From positions 248,001-312,000 of the forward strand of contig NZ_UCNJ01000025.1 of assembly GCF_900473965.1 (NCBI RefSeq): DNA of 64,000 bases. The letters run 5' to 3'. The stretch's first letter is position 1. Each line of letters begins with the position of its first letter. This stretch comes from Synechococcus sp. UW179A (GTDB taxonomy: Bacteria > Cyanobacteriota > Cyanobacteriia > PCC-6307 > Cyanobiaceae). Made by a program: the position numbers and the translations under genes. This document shows, in pieces, positions 44,728-53,729 of this stretch. The notes beneath the pieces are model-generated. The model did no database searches and had not been told where the DNA came from. It was given only the letters and a program-made list of their open reading frames with translations.

Positions 44728-46235
44728 GTGGATGTTTCCAGCAGTGGTTCCAGATTCACATGTTGCTCAAAGGCATCGGCCAATCGGTCGAGCAGGGCGT
44801 CCCTCTGCCGACTGTGGTGGGGTTGTTGCTCACAGAGCTCCGGCAGTCCCCGCCTGTGTCGAAGGCGATTCAGCCAACGTCGTCGCCAGGGTCCGTTCTC
44901 GAAGATTCCATGGAGATAAGTTCCTGAAGTGGTCTCACACACCCAACCCAGGTCTTGATCCGCACTGAATGCATCGCAGTCCTCGATGGCTTCGCTGGTT
45001 CCACGATGCAGTTCGAACCCCTCCACCTCCAGTCTGGGTTGTTGATCTGGCCACAGCACGAGGGCTTGCCGCTGATGCAGAGCTTTTTCGCCGCTGAACA
45101 CTGTTCGCAGTGGGAGAAGACCAAGGCCGGCGACATGGGCATCAGATTGCCCTGGAGGACCGTCGCCCTCCAGTCCATGCGGATCGTGCAGTTCCATCCC
45201 GAGCATCTGCATGCCGCCACAGATGCCGAACAGCTCACCGCCGTTCTGGGCATAGCGGATCAGATGAGCTTCCAGGCCGCTGCTGCGCAGAGAGGCAAGA
45301 TCCCGAAGGGTTTGTTTGCTTCCTGGGATCACCACTGCATCGGGGGACCCAAGTGGTTCACCCGGTGCGATCCAGCGCAGCTCAACCGTTGGCTCCGCCT
45401 CAAGGGGGTCAAGATCGGAGAAGTTGCTCAGTGAGGGGAGTTTCAACACGGCGATCTCAAGCTCGGCACTGCGCTTGCGCCCACGCCTTTCAAGCAGGTC
45501 CAAAGAGTCTTCAGGAGGGAAGAGTTCGTCAAGCCACGGCATGACTCCCAGGACCGGAATACCTGTGTTGGTGTCGAGCCAGCGTCGACCTTCGTCGAAG
45601 AGTTCTCTTCTGCCTCGGAACCGATTGATCAGCAGCCCATGGATGAGTCGCCGTTCATCGGGTTTCATCAACTGGAGAGTGCCGACGATCTGGGCGAAGA
45701 CGCCTCCCCGTTCAATATCGGCAACCAGCAGGCAATTGGCTTGCAGATACTTGGCTAAACGCAGGTTGGTGAGATCGCGTGATTGCAGGTTCACCTCCAC
45801 CGGGCTGCCTGCTCCCTCAAGCACCAATCTTCCGCCAGGATGGCTGGCCTGCAGTTCATCAAGCCCCCTGCGGATTGCGGCCCAGCCGGAATCGAACCAA
45901 TCCCTGTAGTAATGCTCTGCTCTGCAAGTCCCAGCTGAGTCTCCGAGGTGAATGACCTCGCTTGTGGAGTCGCCCTGGGGTTTGAGCAATACAGGGTTCA
46001 TGGCATGCACCGGTTCGAGACCGGCGGCCCAGGCTTGCAATGCCTGGGAGTAGGCCATTTCACCCCCTTCCTGATCAACCCAGGCGTTGTTGCTCATGTT
46101 TTGGCCCTTGAAAGGAAGGGGTGTTTCGCCTCGCCGTTTCAGCACTCTGCAGAGCGCTGCGGTCATTAGCGATTTACCGGCGCCACTGCTGGTGCCTAGC
46201 ACCATCAGTGGCGTCGGACGGAACGTTTTGCTCAC
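44724..46235 (-). CDS. cobQ: Cobyric acid synthase
   Basis: This 503-residue enzyme amidates adenosyl-cobyrinic acid a,c-diamide using glutamine and ATP in cobalamin synthesis. The N-terminal DTBS-like ATPase has [17 protein letters not shown] (P-loop) and [10 protein letters not shown]. The C-terminal type 1 amidotransferase has [11 protein letters not shown] with the nucleophile Cys and the late His in [10 protein letters not shown]. It is the first gene of the packed operon cobQ-fdx-clc-eamA. A divergent promoter region separates it from the TolC gene at 46384. Confidence 0.96.
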   Translation of the reverse strand: MSKTFRPTPLMVLGTSSGAGKSLMTAALCRVLKRRGETPLPFKGQNMSNNAWVDQEGGEMAYSQALQAWAAGLEPVHAMNPVLLKPQGDSTSEVIHLGDSAGTCRAEHYYRDWFDSGWAAIRRGLDELQASHPGGRLVLEGAGSPVEVNLQSRDLTNLRLAKYLQANCLLVADIERGGVFAQIVGTLQLMKPDERRLIHGLLINRFRGRRELFDEGRRWLDTNTGIPVLGVMPWLDELFPPEDSLDLLERRGRKRSAELEIAVLKLPSLSNFSDLDPLEAEPTVELRWIAPGEPLGSPDAVVIPGSKQTLRDLASLRSSGLEAHLIRYAQNGGELFGICGGMQMLGMELHDPHGLEGDGPPGQSDAHVAGLGLLPLRTVFSGEKALHQRQALVLWPDQQPRLEVEGFELHRGTSEAIEDCDAFSADQDLGWVCETTSGTYLHGIFENGPWRRRWLNRLRHRRGLPELCEQQPHHSRQRDALLDRLADAFEQHVNLEPLLETST

Positions 46236-46383
46236 TACGCTTCGCCCTGATTTATACGATGCAGCATTGCAGTGTGTTCTTCACATCACAGAAATTCTGG
46301 AGGCTCGGGACCATATCCGCTGCAAAGTCTTGTGGACAAATCCAAAATTTGTGATTTGATGACTACGATTAATGAGGTAATCG

Positions 46384-47991
46384 TTGCTTCGAACCAGGCA
46401 AGCCAAAAGCACGTTCGGAGTCGTTATCGGTTTGCTTCCAATCAGTCTTCTGTTTCCGTTGACTTATGCGCAAGTCGCAGAATCTGGATCCAATGTTCAG
46501 GTCAATGCTGTTGGAGCAGTCAGTCAGGTTTCCGGGCAAGAAACTCTCTCAACCGAGCAGCAGGCTGATCAGCTTCTGGCAAGACTGAGTGCATTGCGAG
46601 AGAGAATTGATCAGTCTGCTCGCAAAATTTCACTTGATGAAGCAATTGCGCTTGGAATTCGCAATAACCCTGAACTGGTTTCAGCCTTTCGATCCATTCA
46701 GGAATATGAGTGGCAATTGATTGCTGCTCAGCGTCAGTGGTATCCCACATTTCAAATCAGTAACGGTGCACCTACGCTTGGCCTGGATGTTGTTACTTAT
46801 ACCACTAAGTACTATAATGACCCCAACAGAGAATCCACTAGCACGTCTCCTAATAGTGCTATAAATAGTGAGCCCCTCTCAATATCTCAATATAATAATA
46901 CCTTAAACTTTCAACCCAATGCGTCTATTTCATGGAATTTCATTGATCCTACTCGTCAGCCCGATATCAACGCGGCGTCTGAAGCCCTGCGTCAGCAAAA
47001 GTTGCTATTCGAGGTCAGCGCGCGAGATTTGATTCTCAATATTCAGACTTCGTATTTTGCTTTGCAAAGTACGCGACAGTTAATTGGTGAGTTTTATCAA
47101 ATATATGATATCAACCGTCAGCTTCTCGAAGTCAATAAAGCGCGTTATGAAATTCGTTTGGTGTCCATGCTGGCTCTGGCTCAGACACAGACTCAGCTCT
47201 ATAATCAGTTGAGTCAATTGTTGGGATACACCAATCGATTTATTGAGGAATCAGCAACTCTTGCGATGCGCCTGGGCTTGCCTTCCGATGTTCTTGCCTT
47301 GCCTGACGAAAAGGCCAATCTTTATCGAGACTGGTCTATGACGTTGTCTGAAACAATCGATCGCGCAGTTGAATCACGAGAGGAGATTCTTGCCAGTCTT
47401 GCTGCTGCAGAAGAAGCGCGTTGGGAAGGGATCAGCAAGATGAACAGCTATTTGCCGATTATTTTGTTGTATGGACAGGGTTCTCTTTCGATGGAAAGCG
47501 GTGTGATTAACGGCTTACCCGGCCGTGATAATACTTTTAGTGAACAACTTTTCACCACCTGGAATGGTGCCGTTGGCCTGGGATTTGAATGGACCTGGGA
47601 CGGAGGGGTTGATGCGGCCATTGCTCGTTCTGATGATGCTCAGGAAGAGATGGAGCGTTCCAGGGCCGAGACGAATCGTCTCAAGGCCGTTCAGCAGGTT
47701 CGCTCCAGTTTTGGCCAGTATGAAACTTCGCGTGTTGCCGTCGACAGCGCACGCCTTGCCTACAAGTCGGCTCAAGTGGCTCAGGAAGCAGCCAGGGCCC
47801 GTTATGAGATTGGCCTTGGAGACATCACATCCATTGTCCAGACTATTGAACAGCTGGGAACCGCTTCCGTGACATTGTCTGAGTCCATACTTAATTATAA
47901 TAAATCCGTAGCCCAGCTCTATCGATACTCGGCGACTTGGCCAAGTGACAGTGATCAATTAGTGCGTCAGCAGGAGAAAAGCCTGAGATGA
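46384..47991 (+). CDS. TolC-type outer-membrane efflux protein
   Basis: This 535-residue protein (TTG start) has a signal peptide (STFGVVIGLLPISLLFPLTYA). The TolC repeat pattern follows: SLDEAIALGIRNNPELVSAF, a long alpha-barrel region with many Gln/Ser helices, and a second unit near ARYEIGLGDITSIVQTIEQL. It should form the outer-membrane channel of the exporter whose other parts follow directly: HlyD, two ABC transporters, then LanM. The stop overlaps the HlyD start by four bases. Confidence 0.92.
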   Translation: MLRTRQAKSTFGVVIGLLPISLLFPLTYAQVAESGSNVQVNAVGAVSQVSGQETLSTEQQADQLLARLSALRERIDQSARKISLDEAIALGIRNNPELVSAFRSIQEYEWQLIAAQRQWYPTFQISNGAPTLGLDVVTYTTKYYNDPNRESTSTSPNSAINSEPLSISQYNNTLNFQPNASISWNFIDPTRQPDINAASEALRQQKLLFEVSARDLILNIQTSYFALQSTRQLIGEFYQIYDINRQLLEVNKARYEIRLVSMLALAQTQTQLYNQLSQLLGYTNRFIEESATLAMRLGLPSDVLALPDEKANLYRDWSMTLSETIDRAVESREEILASLAAAEEARWEGISKMNSYLPIILLYGQGSLSMESGVINGLPGRDNTFSEQLFTTWNGAVGLGFEWTWDGGVDAAIARSDDAQEEMERSRAETNRLKAVQQVRSSFGQYETSRVAVDSARLAYKSAQVAQEAARARYEIGLGDITSIVQTIEQLGTASVTLSESILNYNKSVAQLYRYSATWPSDSDQLVRQQEKSLR

Positions 47992-49382
47992 GAGAAATCT
48001 TCGAAAAGCGTGCCCTGCGCAAACGTCACCAGGCAGGAGATAAGCATACTCCAATTGTTGTTCTTTCTCCGCCTCTACGCATCACTCTGGGGCTTGGGGT
48101 TGCTTTGGCCGCAGTAGGTGTTATCTGGGCATTTCTGGCAAAAATACCGATTGAGGTTAAAGGCACGGGTGTTCTGCTGCCTGTTGGAGAGATCAACCGA
48201 GTTCGGGCTCAGGTGTCCGGTATCACCCGCTGGATGTTTGCTGAAGAGCAAAAAGACTGGGTTGCTGATGTTCAGAAATTCCAGCTTCAGCCCGATCAGC
48301 TTTCAGATGCAGCTGTATTGGATCTCTCGCGTCGCATCCTCCGTACTTATTCAACTCCTGAGTTTTCTGCTCCACAAACCAATGGTGTACTTTCAGATGA
48401 AAGGATGTTCCCCAAGGGAACTTTGTTGATCTGGCTGCAGTCGCTTCAGGAGCAGGAGTCGTTGCAGGCACAGGTTGACACGCTCGCCTCGGTTGGCCGT
48501 CTCAATCGTGTTCAGCAACAAACACTGATTCAAAAACAATCGATTCTCGAACAAGAGCTCAAGAGCAGAGAAGCTTTCCTTAACTCGATGCGCGATTTAA
48601 CGAAAAAAGGTTTCGTTAGCAAGCCAACCATCCTTCAAAATCAAGCTGAAGTTGACAATCTCAAATCCAAAGTTTTTTCCAACCGCGATTCTTTGGTTAA
48701 CTTGCAGACTCAATTGCAGCAGTCATTCATCAAGCTGCGTAAGTCGCTTGCACAGATGATTTCGAATGGATTTGTTTTTGCTGATAACGACTTATATATC
48801 CGCCAGGTGATTCCCAACAATGGTGAAGGGGTGTCCCAGGGAGATCTCTTATTGCTGCTAAGTCGTCATTCGTTGAGCAGCCCTGTGCAGATCCCTGTAT
48901 TCCTCTCCGAGCGTGAATCAGCTCAGGTCACTGTTGGTATGTCGGTGCTTGTCACCCCGGTGGGAATGCGTCGTTCTGAGGTGGGAGGAATACTTGGGCG
49001 CGTTGTGCAGATGTCTGAATTGCCTAGCGGGGATAAGGATCTGGAGGCTCGTATTGGTTCCAGTAGCCTGGCCAAGGTGATTCAACAGCGTGAACCCAGT
49101 CCCACGCTTGCGATTGTTGAACTGCAACGCTCCCCTCAAGACCGTGGCGGGAATCGTGGTGGCTATGTCTGGAATTCCAAGGGTGATTTGCCTTTTGCGC
49201 CCAAAACCGCCGATCAGCTCAATGTCTCGATCACAACTCGTCGTGTAGCGCCCATTTCCTTGGTGATTCCACGACTGAGGCTGTTGCTGGGGCTGGCTCC
49301 ACCTGAAACCCCTCCAATGAAGGATCGTCATTCAGATCAATCGTCGTCCTTGTCAACCGGTATTCAAAAGGTGCCTGGCTGA
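47988..49382 (+). CDS. HlyD-family adaptor (NHLM bacteriocin secretion type)
   Basis: This 464-residue protein has one N-terminal membrane segment (ITLGLGVALAAVGVIWAFLA) and a short lipoyl-like half (VKGTGVLLPVGEINRVRAQ). A coiled-coil hairpin (about 150-260) follows, and a C-terminal beta domain with SQGDLLLLLSRH and VGMSVLVTPVGMRRSEVGG. This matches the membrane-fusion proteins of NHLM-type peptide export systems, which join the inner-membrane ABC unit to TolC. It overlaps both neighbours (four bases and one base), which supports one polycistron. Confidence 0.92.
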   Translation: MREIFEKRALRKRHQAGDKHTPIVVLSPPLRITLGLGVALAAVGVIWAFLAKIPIEVKGTGVLLPVGEINRVRAQVSGITRWMFAEEQKDWVADVQKFQLQPDQLSDAAVLDLSRRILRTYSTPEFSAPQTNGVLSDERMFPKGTLLIWLQSLQEQESLQAQVDTLASVGRLNRVQQQTLIQKQSILEQELKSREAFLNSMRDLTKKGFVSKPTILQNQAEVDNLKSKVFSNRDSLVNLQTQLQQSFIKLRKSLAQMISNGFVFADNDLYIRQVIPNNGEGVSQGDLLLLLSRHSLSSPVQIPVFLSERESAQVTVGMSVLVTPVGMRRSEVGGILGRVVQMSELPSGDKDLEARIGSSSLAKVIQQREPSPTLAIVELQRSPQDRGGNRGGYVWNSKGDLPFAPKTADQLNVSITTRRVAPISLVIPRLRLLLGLAPPETPPMKDRHSDQSSSLSTGIQKVPG

Positions 49383-51574
49383 TGAAGTCCTCCGCTTCGC
49401 GTCGGATCAAGGCCACCACTGTTCTGCAGTATGAAGCGACTGAGTGTGGTGCTGCATCACTGGCCACGATCCTCCGTTACTACGGTCGGATCGTGCCATT
49501 GCCTCAGCTACGGCGCGAATGTGGTGTTAACCGTGATGGTTCCAATGCCCAGCGCGTGCTCCTGGCAGCACGAAGCTACGGGCTTCAAACTAAGGCCTTT
49601 CGCTGTTCCGGTGAGCAGCTTGTCTTGCAGGGACAGTTTCCCTGTGTCGTCTTCTGGGGATTCAACCATTTCCTAGTGCTTGAGGGATTTGACCAGCAGT
49701 ACGCCTATGTGAGCGACCCCGCTGAAGGTCGGGTTCGGATGTTGAAAGGTGAATTCTTTGATCAATTCACCGGTGTTGTGATGGAGTTCAGTCCAGGCCC
49801 GGAATTCAAGCGTGGAGGCCATGACGAATCTCCGCTTTGGATGCTGCCTGGATTGCTGTTGCCTTATCGGAGGCAGGTGCTGAGTCTGCTCCTCGTAGCC
49901 TCGATTCTGCTGATTCCGAATCTCTTAGTTGCAGGTCTGACCTCGTCTTTCATTTCTGATTTCTTACAAGAAGAAAGGCTCTACTTCGGCATTCCCATCG
50001 TCTGGTTGTTGGCATTCAGCTCCGTGCTTTGGCTCATCCTTTTGATCGTTCAGTTTGTCTTGTTGCGTCGGCTTGAACTGTTGCTGTCTAAGAAGTTGAC
50101 CGTTGATCTGTTCGAAAAGCTCTTTTCGGTGCCATGGGCGTTTTTTCAGGTTCGCATGGGGGGAGAACTGGCGTCCAGGATGTTGCTGGGGATGAGAATC
50201 ACCCAGGTCGTTGTTGCACAGTTGCTCCGTTTTGTGGTGAGTATCTGGGCGGCGCTGCTGTTGATGGTCGTCACCTGCCTGATTTCGTTCTGGCTGACAG
50301 CACTAGTTGCAGCGCTCCTTGTCTTCAACCTTTTATTCAATTGGTGGCTCACGGTTCGCCGTTATGACGCCAACCGCAAGCTTGCCATTGAGCAGGGGAA
50401 GGCGCAGGGCCGTGCCCTGCAGGGCATCAACTCCATCGAAACACTCAAAGCGTCCGGACTTGAGTTCGATTTTCTGAGTCAGTGGCAGGGAAATTTCGGA
50501 TCGGTCGTTGAACAGAACCAGTTGCTTGGCGCTCAGCTCGCCTGGTCCAGCATCAGTGCCAGCAGTGCAACCTTGTTACTTCAAGCTCTTGTGATCACTG
50601 TCGGTGGTCTGTTGATCATCGATGGAAGGATTTCTCTGGGTCTGCTTGTTTCGTTTCAGTTCCTTCAAGCCCAGTTAGTGGCGCCGATTTCCACACTTCC
50701 TCAGCTGAGTTCCACCCTTCAGCGTCTGATTGGAAATCTTGGCCGATTATTGGACCTTACGACGACGGCAGATGATCCGCATGTACGCAGTTTTCAGGCT
50801 GCCAGGGATGGATTCGATACGGGAGATCGTCTCCAGGGACGGATCACACTCGAAAGGGTCACCTATGGATTCAATGCCGTTGACCCTCCCTTTATCCCAG
50901 CCCTCGATCTGGATGTTCCGGCTGGGTCAAGGCTGGCGCTAGTGGGTGCCAGTGGATCTGGTAAAACCACTTTGATCCGGATGCTTGCAGGTTTGGTTGA
51001 CCCTCTTCAAGGTCAAATTCTGTTCGACGGTAAGACCTGGGATCAACTGGATGACCAGGTCGTGCGCGGGAGTATCGCTTATGTGCCGCAGCAGGTGTTT
51101 GTTTTCAATGCCAGCCTTCGCGACAACATCACTCTATGGAATCCTGATTTCACTGACGAAGATCTTCAGGCTGCAGCGGCCGATGCTCAACTGCTGGAGA
51201 TGGTCAACTCGCAACCGGAGGCCTTTCAGCGGCAGTTGCGAGATAATGGCAGTGATCTCAGTGGTGGAGAACGCCAGCGTCTTGAGATCTGTCGTGCTCT
51301 GATTCGTCGCCCATCGGTTCTGCTTCTCGACGAAGCCACCAGCTCACTCGATAACGTCACACAACGTCGAGTGATTGATGCCGTCCAAAAGCGTGGCATT
51401 ACTGTCGTTAGTTGTGCGCATCGGCTGGATGCAGCACTGAGTAGTCAACAGGTTCTTGTTCTGGCTCACGGCAAGGTGGTTGAGCTTGGTCATCCTGATG
51501 ACCTGTTGGCTAATCCGGATGGAGCGTTCACGAAGCTCGTGGCCGCTGAACGGCGTGATCAGGTGGAGGTTTGA
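49382..51574 (+). CDS. C39-peptidase ABC exporter (NHLM bacteriocin type)
   Basis: This 730-residue protein begins with a C39 peptidase domain (QYEATECGAASLATILRYYG, catalytic Cys22; His in FWGFNHFLVLEGF; Asp in YVSDPAEG) that cleaves after double-Gly leaders. A six-helix permease follows (about 165-470), then an ABC ATPase with GASGSGKTTLIRM, a signature LSGGERQRLEICRAL and Walker B VLLLDEATSS. It can process and export leader peptides such as the Nif11-type precursor at 818. The next ABC gene starts five bases past its stop. Confidence 0.95.
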   Translation: MKSSASRRIKATTVLQYEATECGAASLATILRYYGRIVPLPQLRRECGVNRDGSNAQRVLLAARSYGLQTKAFRCSGEQLVLQGQFPCVVFWGFNHFLVLEGFDQQYAYVSDPAEGRVRMLKGEFFDQFTGVVMEFSPGPEFKRGGHDESPLWMLPGLLLPYRRQVLSLLLVASILLIPNLLVAGLTSSFISDFLQEERLYFGIPIVWLLAFSSVLWLILLIVQFVLLRRLELLLSKKLTVDLFEKLFSVPWAFFQVRMGGELASRMLLGMRITQVVVAQLLRFVVSIWAALLLMVVTCLISFWLTALVAALLVFNLLFNWWLTVRRYDANRKLAIEQGKAQGRALQGINSIETLKASGLEFDFLSQWQGNFGSVVEQNQLLGAQLAWSSISASSATLLLQALVITVGGLLIIDGRISLGLLVSFQFLQAQLVAPISTLPQLSSTLQRLIGNLGRLLDLTTTADDPHVRSFQAARDGFDTGDRLQGRITLERVTYGFNAVDPPFIPALDLDVPAGSRLALVGASGSGKTTLIRMLAGLVDPLQGQILFDGKTWDQLDDQVVRGSIAYVPQQVFVFNASLRDNITLWNPDFTDEDLQAAAADAQLLEMVNSQPEAFQRQLRDNGSDLSGGERQRLEICRALIRRPSVLLLDEATSSLDNVTQRRVIDAVQKRGITVVSCAHRLDAALSSQQVLVLAHGKVVELGHPDDLLANPDGAFTKLVAAERRDQVEV

Positions 51575-51578
51575 TGGC

Positions 51579-53723
51579 ATGACCGACTCACGCAAACGCG
51601 CTCTTCAGCAGGTCGATCACCTAGAGAACGACCTCCTCTTTGAGGTTGTGGAAGAAGCTGATCCTCAGCGTGATCTTCGACTGATCGGCTTTTGTTTGCG
51701 GCGTCTGGAAGCACCTGCGCAGTCTCTCATTGCCATGCCCGATGCTGATATCAGTTTTCAGCTCGATCACAACGATATTCATCATCGTCGAGTGGACGCA
51801 CCGCGTGAGCCATGGAAACGTGAATTTCCCATGCTGATCGTGAAAGATTTGGCGAATGGTGAACCCCTGGCGTTGTATCGCGAACGTGGTCGGAACTGGT
51901 TCTATTCAGCAGCTCAGGGAAAGCACTGGCTCGTGCCGACGGATATTCGCCTCGACAGAGATGCCTACGAGATCTATCCATCACTGCCGGCCAAGATTCT
52001 TGGCCCCTTAGAGGTGGTCAAATTTGCATTCAGCACGGAGTGGAATGCCATCTGGGCTCTGGTTATTGCCTCTGCTGTAGTGATGACATTTCATCTGTCT
52101 ATTCCGATGTTCACCAATGTTCTGGTGAACCGGATCCTGCCTGAAAACGATAGTGCACTACTGATTGAGGGTTTAGCAATTGTGATTGTAGTGGTGGTGG
52201 GTGTTGCTGCTGCCCAGTATTTGCAGACCATGATGATGCTGCGGATTGAAAGTGTTACGGATCTGCGATTACAGACCGCAGTCTTTGATCGCGTTATGCG
52301 TCTTCCAATGCGCTTCATTTCCAAATACACCACCGGTGATCTTTCCTCGCGTGTTGAATCGATCAATCAATTACGTCAATTACTCGGAAGTGGTGTTCTC
52401 TCGACCTTGCTCACTACAGTCTTCAGCTTGGGTTACTTCGTTCTGATGGTGATTTATGACCGCTCACTAGCCATCTGGGCTGCTTTGTTCACGGTTGTTT
52501 CTCTGACATCTCTGCTCTATCTCACAATTCGTGATATTCAATTGCAAAAACCATTGTTGGAGACTGGAGCTGAGATCACCAATTTCTCACTGCAATCTGT
52601 CATGGGACTTCCGCAAATTCGTAGTTCCGCAACAGAACCGTTTGTTCTGCTTCGCTGGCTGCGCGAGATTAATCGTTATGCGCTGTTGCAATTGCGCAGC
52701 AACTTTTATAACGATGCGATCGAAATGTTCGGGACGCTGGTGAGTCCACTGGCTTCCTTAATGCTGTTCGCACTGGTGACTCACAAACTCCTGGCAACTG
52801 CCAGCAATTCAGCCGAGTTTGAGCTGATTTTGGTGAGCTTTATTTCCTTCAACGCTGCGTTCACAGGATTCAATGCAGCCCTTTCCCAGGCAGCCAATCT
52901 TGCTGCCAATACTTTAGGACGAGCCAGCGTTCTCTGGCAGCGTGCCGAACCAGTGATCTATGCCGAAGTGGAGCGGGGCTATGAACCCGATGCTGTGCAT
53001 CATGACCTGGAGGGTCATTTCCTTTTCAGAGATGTTGTTTACCAGTTTCCGGGTTCTAATGATCCGCTTTATCGCAATCTCAATTTCGAGATCACACCTG
53101 GCCAGCACACGGTGATCACAGGGCCGAGCGGCTGCGGAAAAACCACAATTATCAACATGTTCCTGGGCTTCGTTGAACCTCAGGGGGGTGATTTACTGGT
53201 CGATGGTATTGCGCTGCCTCAGCTCGCCATCCGCCATTACCGCCGTCAGCTCGGTGTTGTTCTGCAGACCGCCCATCTTAATTCCGGCTCGATCTACGAC
53301 ATTGTCTCTGGCGGTCTTGTGACTGAAGAAGATCGAATCTGGGCAGCGCTTGAATCTGCTGCCGTGGCTGATGACGTGGCAGCCATGCCGATGAAGCTCG
53401 AGACGATTGTGATGGATGGGGCAGGCAACATGTCCGGTGGCCAGGCACAAAGAATCGCAATCGCCAGAGCGTTGATTCACCAACCTCGAGTGCTCCTAAT
53501 GGATGAAGCCACCAGTGCTCTGGATCCTCCATCACAACAGCGCATCAATGAAACGGTTCAGTCACTTGGGATTACAAGGATCAGCGTTGCGCACCGTTTG
53601 GCCACCATCCGCGATGCGGACAGGATCATTGTGCTGCGTGATGGTGTAGCCGCTGAAAGCGGAACCTGGGACGAACTTAAACAACACGGCTACCTTGCAG
53701 AAATTCTGTCTAAGGGACACTGA
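51579..53723 (+). CDS. Second ABC exporter subunit (NHLM type, no peptidase)
   Basis: With the ATG at 51579 the protein has 714 residues; the frame is open further upstream inside the previous gene, but that part is the C-terminus of another protein in a different frame. The N-terminal 150 residues form a divergent, peptidase-free domain (LLFEVVEEADPQRDL; WLVPTDIRLDRDAYEIYPSL). Six membrane helices follow, then an ATPase with TGPSGCGKTTIINMFLGF, MSGGQAQRIAIARALIH and LLMDEATSALD. Such pairs of one C39-containing and one peptidase-free ABC protein are known in NHLM peptide systems, where they may work as a heterodimer. Confidence 0.94.
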   Translation: MTDSRKRALQQVDHLENDLLFEVVEEADPQRDLRLIGFCLRRLEAPAQSLIAMPDADISFQLDHNDIHHRRVDAPREPWKREFPMLIVKDLANGEPLALYRERGRNWFYSAAQGKHWLVPTDIRLDRDAYEIYPSLPAKILGPLEVVKFAFSTEWNAIWALVIASAVVMTFHLSIPMFTNVLVNRILPENDSALLIEGLAIVIVVVVGVAAAQYLQTMMMLRIESVTDLRLQTAVFDRVMRLPMRFISKYTTGDLSSRVESINQLRQLLGSGVLSTLLTTVFSLGYFVLMVIYDRSLAIWAALFTVVSLTSLLYLTIRDIQLQKPLLETGAEITNFSLQSVMGLPQIRSSATEPFVLLRWLREINRYALLQLRSNFYNDAIEMFGTLVSPLASLMLFALVTHKLLATASNSAEFELILVSFISFNAAFTGFNAALSQAANLAANTLGRASVLWQRAEPVIYAEVERGYEPDAVHHDLEGHFLFRDVVYQFPGSNDPLYRNLNFEITPGQHTVITGPSGCGKTTIINMFLGFVEPQGGDLLVDGIALPQLAIRHYRRQLGVVLQTAHLNSGSIYDIVSGGLVTEEDRIWAALESAAVADDVAAMPMKLETIVMDGAGNMSGGQAQRIAIARALIHQPRVLLMDEATSALDPPSQQRINETVQSLGITRISVAHRLATIRDADRIIVLRDGVAAESGTWDELKQHGYLAEILSKGH

Positions 53724-53729
53724 GAGACG

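Noticed and set aside
45316-45909. Plus-strand ORF of 197 codons opposite cobQ
   Set aside because: It is Ser/Arg-rich and exactly antisense to the strongly supported cobQ gene.
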